A stretch of DNA of 27,016 nt, taken from a virus. Both the position numbers and the translations under genes were made by a program. This document shows positions 1-3,827 of this stretch, piece after piece (positions within the stretch are counted from its first letter, which is position 1; every line of letters starts with the position of its first letter). Below the pieces are notes generated by a model that was given only the letters and a program-made list of their open reading frames with translations, had not been told where the DNA came from and ran no database searches. Where the stretch lies: positions 1 to 27,016 of IMG/VR virus record IMGVR_UViG_3300030104_003973, one strand, 5' to 3'.

Positions 1-477
1 CCTCATTTTAATGAAGAAGGGGATGTTACAAAAACAGGTCTTATAGGAGGATTAACTACAGGTGTTTACGGTGCCTATAATCCTGAAAATTATAATCTTG
101 GACCTTATAAACAAGATATGTTTAATCAAGAAGCAATGAATGCACTCTATAATCCAGATCAGGAAAACACAGATATACTTGGTAATCCGGGATACACTGT
201 CAACGAAGACGCTTTTAAAAACGTTTTAGCAGAGTATGGTGTTCTAGATCAGTATAAGGATTTATCTCTTGAAAAATCATTAGAGCAAATTAAAGGAGAA
301 TTAGAACGAAAACTTGGAGGAGGAAATAATACACTTCCACCTATTCCTATGCTTACTGAAGAACAAATAATTGCTTCTAAGTTTGAAGGCGACGAAGAAA
401 AATTAGCTTTATATAAATCATATATACAAAAAGGATACCCAGCAGATTACGCTTCTATGCTTGTAGATTTAGCTTAA
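1..477 (+). CDS. C-terminal part of an unrecognised phage protein (5' end outside window)
   Basis: The frame is open from the first base to a TAA at 475-477, giving 158 residues with the start outside the window. An internal ATG at 118 exists, but the upstream 39 codons read as normal protein (a Gly/Tyr/Asn-rich stretch), so the gene very probably begins further left. The visible part is hydrophilic, mixed-charge and lacks membrane segments. Residues around 80-110 (KDLSLEKSLEQIKGELERKL) could form a short helix or coiled coil, and the end (GYPADYASMLVDLA) looks like a compact helical C-terminus. I do not recognise the family. Its place at the head of a late-gene block suggests a virion or assembly protein, which is inference only. 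The stop overlaps the start of the next gene (TAATG), so the two are translationally coupled. Confidence 0.75.
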   Translation, partial: PHFNEEGDVTKTGLIGGLTTGVYGAYNPENYNLGPYKQDMFNQEAMNALYNPDQENTDILGNPGYTVNEDAFKNVLAEYGVLDQYKDLSLEKSLEQIKGELERKLGGGNNTLPPIPMLTEEQIIASKFEGDEEKLALYKSYIQKGYPADYASMLVDLA

Positions 478-668
478 TGGCAATTTCAAGATCAAATCTT
501 AGTTCAACAACTGATAAAAAAGAAAAGAAAATCAGCAAGGTTATGCGTGAATTTAAAAAACGAAAACTAAAATCTGGTAAAAGCAATAAAAAAGTGGTAA
601 ATAGAAAACAAGCTATCGCTATTGCAATTAGTGAAGCTAACAAAAAGAAAAAGAGGAGGTCATCATGA
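477..668 (+). CDS. Small lysine-rich phage protein (DUF6496-like)
   Basis: A 63-residue, strongly basic protein. The core 'KVMREFKKRKLKSG...NRKQAIAIAISEA' matches a short family common in phages and environmental bacteria that I recall as DUF6496, whose hallmark is a KVM.E(F/Y)K.G.L.SG segment followed by (S/N)RKQAIAIA(L/I)SEA. This is pattern recognition, not a search result. Function is unknown; the charge suggests nucleic-acid contact. The start ATG at 477 overlaps the previous stop (TAATG), and the stop overlaps the next start (ATGA). The Lys/Arg tail (KKKKRRSS) is also where the next gene's Shine-Dalgarno sequence (AGGAGG, near 654-659) is embedded. Confidence 0.8.
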   Translation: MAISRSNLSSTTDKKEKKISKVMREFKKRKLKSGKSNKKVVNRKQAIAIAISEANKKKKRRSS

Positions 669-781
669 TCGAAGAACTCAAAGAAAAAATTATGGACAAG
701 TGGAATGACATGTCTGTAAAAACAAAAGTAATAGGAGCAGTTGTAATAGCTGTTGTTATTGTCGCAATAATATCATCATAA
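665..781 (+). CDS. 38-residue single-span membrane protein
   Basis: ATG at 665 overlaps the preceding TGA (ATGA), with a strong AGGAGG ribosome site just upstream; the stop is TAA at 779-781. The product has a charged N-terminal half (MIEELKEKIMDKWND) followed by one hydrophobic segment of about 16 residues (residues 22-37, VIGAVVIAVVIVAIIS) that ends the protein. This gives a predicted tail-anchored or N-in membrane microprotein. No family is recognised. The position, in a run of tiny membrane proteins next to a holin-like gene, makes a lysis-accessory or envelope role possible, but nothing in the sequence proves it. The ribosome site and coupled start make it likely to be translated. Confidence 0.7.
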   Translation: MIEELKEKIMDKWNDMSVKTKVIGAVVIAVVIVAIISS

Positions 782-786
782 AAGTC

Positions 787-885
787 GTGTTTAAAAATCT
801 TTTTAGAAGACATAAAAAGCTAATGCTAAGACGTATTTTTGATATTGCAGTTGCTGTTGCTTTAATATACCTTATATTTGTATGA
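787..885 (+). CDS. Possible 32-residue membrane microprotein (GTG start)
   Basis: A frame from GTG at 787 to TGA at 883-885 encodes about 32 residues: a basic N-terminus (FKNLFRRHKKLMLRR) followed by one hydrophobic span (FDIAVAVALIYLIFV). An alternative ATG at 823 would give a 20-residue product that keeps the span. The ribosome site is weak, so the start is uncertain. It fills an otherwise empty gap, its stop overlaps the next ATG (ATGA), and the positive-inside charge pattern is that of a real single-pass protein. Function unknown. Confidence 0.45.
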   Translation: MFKNLFRRHKKLMLRRIFDIAVAVALIYLIFV

Positions 886-1268
886 TATTCGACGTAGTCA
901 AATTAGCAATCGGCGCTGGCACACACATTATGAAAAACAGGCAGCAGCGCAAAATGCTCGAGTCAGATGCTGCAATGTTGCATGCACAGAAAATGGCTAG
1001 TGGTGAAATTGAATATCAACAAGTTGTAAGACAATCAAATGACAAAGGATGGAAGGACGAATTCGTTCTTATTTTAATATCACTACCGATTTTACTTTTA
1101 ATATGGAGTGTCTTTAGTGATGATCCAATGATTAAAGAAAAAATAGATATATTCTTTGTACAGTTTGCAGCTCTCCCGATGTGGTACCAGATGCTATTTG
1201 TAGGCGTCGTGGGCAGCATATACGGACTCAAGGGCGTAGACATATTTAAAAACAATCAGAAAAAATGA
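882..1268 (+). CDS. Putative holin of the 3TM type
   Basis: A 128-residue protein. Residues 1-56 are hydrophilic and helical. A GWKDEF motif at about residues 56-61 opens a first membrane span (about 61-78, FVLILISLPILLLIWSVF). After a charged linker comes PMWYQ and a second span (about 102-117), then a short basic tail (KNNQKK). The order 'GWKDE + span + linker + WYQ + span with G..YG(I/L)' is what I know from the phage 'holin of 3TMs' family (Pfam HOLIN_3TMs), whose members permeabilise the inner membrane at lysis or are linked to gene-transfer-agent release. The third predicted span of the family may be the amphipathic stretch at 85-100. The start overlaps the previous frame (ATGA). Assignment is by remembered motif layout; another membrane scaffold remains possible. 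Confidence 0.62.
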   Translation: MIFDVVKLAIGAGTHIMKNRQQRKMLESDAAMLHAQKMASGEIEYQQVVRQSNDKGWKDEFVLILISLPILLLIWSVFSDDPMIKEKIDIFFVQFAALPMWYQMLFVGVVGSIYGLKGVDIFKNNQKK

Positions 1269-1280
1269 TTGCGGGGCTAA

Positions 1281-1520
1281 ATGTATTTCATCATTACGGC
1301 AATGTTGTTTTTTTCAGGGACAGATACTATTATTTATACCCAGTATGATAAAGCGACTTTTGACTCAGTTCCGGCTTGTCAAGAATTTTTGTTTCAAAAT
1401 AAGGTACAGTTAACTTTAGACCTATTAGAAAATCACAATAAAAATGGCGATATGAAAGGGTTTGAGTACTTTTGCGAGTCACGGTATTCAGTACCGACAC
1501 CAGAAGGGCCAGAAGTATGA
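1281..1520 (+). CDS. Small exported two-cysteine protein
   Basis: A 79-residue product with a hydrophobic N-terminus (residues 1-12) that could be a signal sequence or anchor, followed by a soluble part with exactly two cysteines (C33, C65) set in 'SVPACQEF' and 'FEYFCES'. If exported, the pair could form a disulfide in the periplasm. The protein at 2577-2810 has the same size, N-terminal hydrophobic run, an 'SVP' near the first Cys and a second Cys about 20-30 residues on, so the two may be distant relatives. No function is recognised. The start has only a weak ribosome site (GCGGGG). The stop overlaps the next gene (ATGA). Confidence 0.7.
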   Translation: MYFIITAMLFFSGTDTIIYTQYDKATFDSVPACQEFLFQNKVQLTLDLLENHNKNGDMKGFEYFCESRYSVPTPEGPEV

Positions 1521-1600
1521 TTGATTTTTCAGGCTACGGAGTGTATTTTTTCTATTTAGCTATTTTAATATTAATGTATAATCATCAGAAAAGGAGATAA
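1517..1600 (+). CDS. 27-residue single-span membrane microprotein
   Basis: ATG at 1517 overlaps the upstream TGA (ATGA); the frame ends with TAA at 1598-1600. The product is a short polar N-terminus, a hydrophobic and aromatic span (about residues 7-21, GVYFFYLAILILMYN) and a basic tail (HQKRR). The last codons supply the AAGGAG ribosome site of the next gene. No family is recognised. Size and topology resemble several neighbours (665, 787) in what appears to be a cluster of membrane microproteins. Confidence 0.55.
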   Translation: MIDFSGYGVYFFYLAILILMYNHQKRR

Positions 1601-1603
1601 ATT

Positions 1604-1930
1604 ATGGTTAAAAAAACAGGACAAACACCTCAAAGAAAAAGAAAAACACCTAAAGGAATTAAAAAACCACCTAAAAAGAAAAATACAATAGATAAGTTGT
1701 TAGAAGACAGAAGGCGTAAAATTCTTCCGAAGTCTAATAACATAATAGCATTGAAAAAAGGTGGAAAAGTTCCTGAAGGATATCACAGAACTAAAGACGG
1801 TGGAGTTGCTAAAAAAGGTTTATATTATTATATGAACAAAGCAAAAAAAGCAGGTAAGAGTAGACCGGGTAAAGGAACTGTAACTGATAAAGCATTAAAA
1901 GCATCTGCTAAAACTGCAAAGAAAAAATAA
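1604..1930 (+). CDS. Highly basic small phage protein
   Basis: A 108-residue, Lys/Arg-dominated protein with few acidic residues. The first 30 residues are a KR/P tract (RKRKTPKGIKKPPKKKN) reminiscent of disordered nucleic-acid-binding tails. The second half has the motif 'GYHRTKDGGVAKKGLYYYMNKAKKAGKSRPGKGT', which I associate with small conserved proteins of marine phages of unknown role. The charge suggests DNA or RNA binding, for example packaging with the genome or altering the host nucleoid, but this is inference. A good AAGGAGATAAATT ribosome site lies upstream. The stop overlaps the next start (TAATG), and the next gene is another basic protein of similar style. Confidence 0.78.
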   Translation: MVKKTGQTPQRKRKTPKGIKKPPKKKNTIDKLLEDRRRKILPKSNNIIALKKGGKVPEGYHRTKDGGVAKKGLYYYMNKAKKAGKSRPGKGTVTDKALKASAKTAKKK

Positions 1931-2175
1931 TGGCTACAAGGCGCGAAACACCTATTAGAAGAACTACTGGCAAAGGCGGTAACTATCGTAAGACTAAAGC
2001 TGGTGCAGGCATGACTAAAAAAGGTGTTGCTGCGTATAGAAGAGCTAATCCTGGCAGTAAATTAAAAACAGCCGTTACAGGTAAAGTTAAAAAAGGCAGT
2101 AAAGCAGCAAAAAGACGTAAATCATATTGTGCACGATCAGCAGGACAAAAAGCTAGATCGTCTGCTAAAACGTAG
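1930..2175 (+). CDS. Basic phage protein (DUF6321-like)
   Basis: An 81-residue basic protein. The central pattern 'GAGMTKKGVAAYRRANPGSKLKTAVTGKVKKGSKAAKRRKSYCARSAGQ' (given here by its key parts: GAG.T.KGV.AYR..NPGSKL.TAVT, KKGSKAAKRRKS(F/Y)CAR) closely resembles a small family widespread in marine and environmental phages that I recall as DUF6321. A single Cys lies in the conserved (F/Y)CAR. Function is unknown; members are often near virion genes. It is coupled to the previous basic gene by TAATG. The family name should be confirmed by a profile search. Confidence 0.78.
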   Translation: MATRRETPIRRTTGKGGNYRKTKAGAGMTKKGVAAYRRANPGSKLKTAVTGKVKKGSKAAKRRKSYCARSAGQKARSSAKT

Positions 2176-2188
2176 ATGGAATTGTTAA

Positions 2189-2584
2189 ATGAAACTATCA
2201 GACTCGACTCAAATTTCTCTCCCTGCACGTAACCTTTTAGCAATTCTGGCTGCCGTGGCTGTTGGCACTATGAGTTTTTTTTCAATCCAGGAAAGATTAA
2301 ACAAGTTGGAGACTACTCAACAGCTAATGGCACAAGACATGGAAGCTGCTAATGAATTTATTTCCGGTGTCCCCAAAGGCACCATGGTCAGCCCACAGAT
2401 AAACGAGCTCTACATGCTCGTGGAATGGCTGTCAAAAACACAAGAAGAACTTCGTACTCATGTTAATAAAGAGGTTCCAGAGATTGCAAAACTAAATATG
2501 CAAATACAATTTATAGAAGAACGTATGATCGATGTTGAAATGTTAATTGATAAGATAAGACAGAACGGAATATCGCATGATTGA
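2189..2584 (+). CDS. Membrane-anchored coiled-coil protein
   Basis: A 131-residue protein with one hydrophobic span near the N-terminus (about residues 14-33, ARNLLAILAAVAVGTMSFFS) followed by heptad-rich helix (about 34-60 and 80-125, with LNKLE, IQFIEERMIDVEMLIDKI). The topology, a short cytoplasmic N-terminus with a long helical domain outside, is what inner-membrane spanin subunits and other phage envelope proteins show. Nothing here is diagnostic of a spanin, and no lipoprotein partner with a clear lipobox was found nearby. The start ribosome site is weak (GATGGAA). The end overlaps the next gene by 8 bp. Confidence 0.72.
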   Translation: MKLSDSTQISLPARNLLAILAAVAVGTMSFFSIQERLNKLETTQQLMAQDMEAANEFISGVPKGTMVSPQINELYMLVEWLSKTQEELRTHVNKEVPEIAKLNMQIQFIEERMIDVEMLIDKIRQNGISHD

Positions 2585-2810
2585 GACATTGTTCGCAGTA
2601 TTATTAATTGTAAACGGTGGTGTAATAGAATCAGTGCCAACTAAAGGCATGGCTGATTGTCTTAAAACTAAACGCACAGCTATGCAAAACATAGGCCCCG
2701 ATCAAGAAGGAATTTATATGCAATGTGTACAGGTAGAGGCTGAGGTCGAGATGGACATGGGGAGGAAGAGAATTGTCAAAATCCTCACAGAAAACCCAAC
2801 GGGGAATTAA
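2577..2810 (+). CDS. Small exported two-cysteine protein
   Basis: A 77-residue product with a hydrophobic N-terminal run (residues 4-13, TLFAVLLIVN) and two cysteines (C28, C50) in 'MADCLKTKR' and 'YMQCVQVE'. The layout parallels the 1281-1520 product: short hydrophobic start, SVP, first Cys in a helix-like segment, second Cys after a G-rich turn. It may be a periplasmic or membrane-tethered disulfide microprotein; no function is known to me. It overlaps the upstream gene by 8 bp, and its 3' end contains the ribosome site and TTG start of the next gene, a 38-bp overlap. Confidence 0.7.
   Translation: MIETLFAVLLIVNGGVIESVPTKGMADCLKTKRTAMQNIGPDQEGIYMQCVQVEAEVEMDMGRKRIVKILTENPTGN
2759..2766 (+). 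promoter_or_regulatory. Strong Shine-Dalgarno sequence for a TTG start
   Basis: GGGGAGGA lies 6 to 7 bases before the TTG at 2773, inside the 3' end of the preceding gene. It is the main argument that translation of the 73-residue membrane protein starts at TTG rather than at an internal ATG. Confidence 0.65.
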
Positions 2811-2994
2811 GAAATATTTTAATCTAGATAACATAGTAGATACAGGAGTTGACATAGCTCTTGTTATATTTGATGTTTTATCTAGCCCTATACTTATTGT
2901 AATGCGTGTGGTAAGGTGGTTTTTAAATGAATTTGTGCTGGGGCATATAAAAAAGTTTATTAAGTTTATAGTTAAAATTTTTATTAAATATTAG
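2773..2994 (+). CDS. Small membrane protein with basic amphipathic tail (TTG start)
   Basis: A 73-residue product read from TTG at 2773, chosen because a near-perfect Shine-Dalgarno sequence precedes it and because the N-terminal 20 residues have ordinary composition. A hydrophobic segment spans about residues 24-45, followed by a helical C-terminus alternating Lys and bulky hydrophobics (HIKKFIKFIVKIFIKY), which resembles membrane-active or amphipathic peptides. No family is recognised. It closes the small-gene cluster; the longest non-coding stretch in the window follows directly. A lysis-accessory or holin-like role is possible but unproven. Confidence 0.62.
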   Translation: MSKSSQKTQRGIKKYFNLDNIVDTGVDIALVIFDVLSSPILIVMRVVRWFLNEFVLGHIKKFIKFIVKIFIKY

Positions 2995-3033
2995 ATTTTA
3001 TAAAAAATAATATGCATAAATCTAAAGATGTTG

Positions 3034-3039
3034 TATAAA
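3034..3039 (+). promoter_or_regulatory. Candidate -10 promoter element
   Basis: TATAAA at 3034-3039 in an AT-rich stretch is a plausible sigma70-type -10 hexamer. No convincing -35 is present at the usual spacing. If used, transcription would begin around 3045-3047, almost exactly at the 5' edge of the stem-loop that follows. AT-rich phage DNA throws up such hexamers by chance, so this is weak. Confidence 0.22.
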
Positions 3040-3043
3040 TAAA

Positions 3044-3101
3044 TATCACTAGCAACGTCTACCACAGAGGTGTCGGGACACGTGCACAGTTGCTAGTGGT
3101 A
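3044..3101 (+). ncRNA. Structured 5' leader / stem-loop (uncharacterised)
   Basis: Bases 3044-3056 pair with 3089-3101: a perfect 10-bp core (CACTAGCAAC with GTTGCTAGTG) extended by one G-T wobble and two A-T pairs, 13 bp in all. The 32-base loop is GC-richer than its surroundings and can fold again: 3063-3065 with 3082-3084, a four-base bulge, then 3070-3073 with 3078-3081 closed by a CGGG tetraloop. No T-run follows, so it does not look like an intrinsic terminator. It ends 12 bases before the Shine-Dalgarno sequence of the 3126 gene. It could be an mRNA 5' stabiliser, a translation control element, a processing site or a small RNA. I match it to no known RNA family. Confidence 0.5.
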
Positions 3102-3113
3102 ATTAATTATTCC

Positions 3114-3121
3114 GGGGGGAG
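3114..3121 (+). promoter_or_regulatory. G-rich Shine-Dalgarno sequence for a GTG start
   Basis: GGGGGGAG lies four bases before the GTG at 3126. It supports initiation at this GTG, which also places a normal signal peptide at the very N-terminus of the product. Confidence 0.65.
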
Positions 3122-3125
3122 TTAA

Positions 3126-3827
3126 GTGAAAAACATTCTTATTATTGTAGGTGTAACTGTAGCTATGCTATGGGTATTCGGTGCTTTAATGAATTCAGCG
3201 ATGGCAGATGTTACAAATACAGGCGCCACGACAAACGATCAAGTAAACTCTACAGGCAGTAATACCGCCATTACCGGAGGATACGAAAGTACTTCGAGCA
3301 CGACATATCAAAGTGGTTCATCAGCTAATACAACTACCACCTCAACTACTAATAACAATTCTTATACTGGTGACACTAGAACAGTTCCATCAGCATCAGC
3401 GCCTGGAATTTCAGCCATGTCGCAAGACCTTTGCACTGTAGGGGTTTCTGCTGGAATACAAAAACCATTAATAGGTGCATCTATAGGTATTACAAAACGC
3501 GATATGAATTGTGAAAGAATGAAATTATCAAAATTATTGTTTGACTACAACATGAAAGTCGCGGCTGTGTCTATACTTTGTCAAGACGCTAGAGTGTTTC
3601 AAAGCATGGTTCATGCGGGAACACCGTGTCCTTTTAATGGTAAAATTGGGACGGAAGCTCTAGAAGAATGGAATAAGTACGACGAACAAAGACCGGACTA
3701 TGAAGAGTACACAAAAGCTTTAAGTTATATGGAAGAGGTTGATGCAAAGATTACGGAGGCAATGGATGATAAGGAAGCATATATCGTTGATGGCAGCGGT
3801 AATCCTATTCAGCTCGGCAGCGAATAG
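3126..3827 (+). CDS. Exported Cys-containing phage protein of unknown function
   Basis: A 233-residue protein starting at GTG. Residues 1-27 form a signal peptide (basic start, hydrophobic core ILIIVGVTVAMLWVFGAL, SAMA cleavage site). Residues 28-90 are a Ser/Thr/Asn/Gly-rich, probably disordered linker. Residues 91-180 form a compact domain with four cysteines (C103, C129, C152, C168) and the motifs 'DLCTVGVSAG', 'CERMKLS', 'MKVAAVSILCQDARVF' and 'AGTPCPF.GKIG'. I recall this Cys-motif domain from uncharacterised proteins of marine phages; no activity is known to me. The C-terminal 50 residues are charged and helical. Export suggests action in the periplasm or outer envelope of the infected cell, or on the virion after lysis. 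The 3' end overlaps the next gene by 62 bp, implying coordinated translation. Confidence 0.8.
   Translation: MKNILIIVGVTVAMLWVFGALMNSAMADVTNTGATTNDQVNSTGSNTAITGGYESTSSTTYQSGSSANTTTTSTTNNNSYTGDTRTVPSASAPGISAMSQDLCTVGVSAGIQKPLIGASIGITKRDMNCERMKLSKLLFDYNMKVAAVSILCQDARVFQSMVHAGTPCPFNGKIGTEALEEWNKYDEQRPDYEEYTKALSYMEEVDAKITEAMDDKEAYIVDGSGNPIQLGSE
3755..3759 (+). promoter_or_regulatory. Shine-Dalgarno sequence that fixes the next start at 3766
   Basis: GGAGG at 3755-3759 sits six bases before ATG at 3766. The longer frame beginning at ATG 3739 has no comparable site and would put nine extra residues (including three Arg) ahead of the signal peptide. The site therefore decides the start. Confidence 0.65.

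Larger units (their letters stand above)
2995..3125 (+). other. Only intergenic region longer than 100 bp; AT-rich, then stem-loop, then ribosome site
   Basis: This 131-bp gap separates the small-gene cluster from the exported-protein genes. The left part (2995-3043) is very AT-rich, the middle (3044-3101) forms a long inverted repeat with a GC-richer loop, and the right end carries the G-rich ribosome site of the next gene. No open frame is evident. Every other + strand junction in the window is short or overlapping, so this gap is the most likely place for a promoter or an RNA control element. Confidence 0.7.

Noticed and set aside
2176-2232. 18-codon frame from ATG 2176
   Set aside because: Overlaps the start of the 2189 gene out of frame and has no ribosome site or conserved pattern.
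3044-3101. Reading the inverted repeat as an intrinsic terminator
   Set aside because: No T-run follows on either strand, and a long loop with internal pairing is atypical for such terminators.
3044-3101. Reading the structured region as a tRNA or attachment site
   Set aside because: The length and pairing do not form a cloverleaf, no T-loop or anticodon arm is present, and there is no integrase gene or direct repeat in the window.
3739-3765. Upstream ATG for the acidic exported protein
   Set aside because: It would add nine residues with three Arg before the signal peptide and lacks a ribosome site, while ATG 3766 has GGAGG at ideal spacing.
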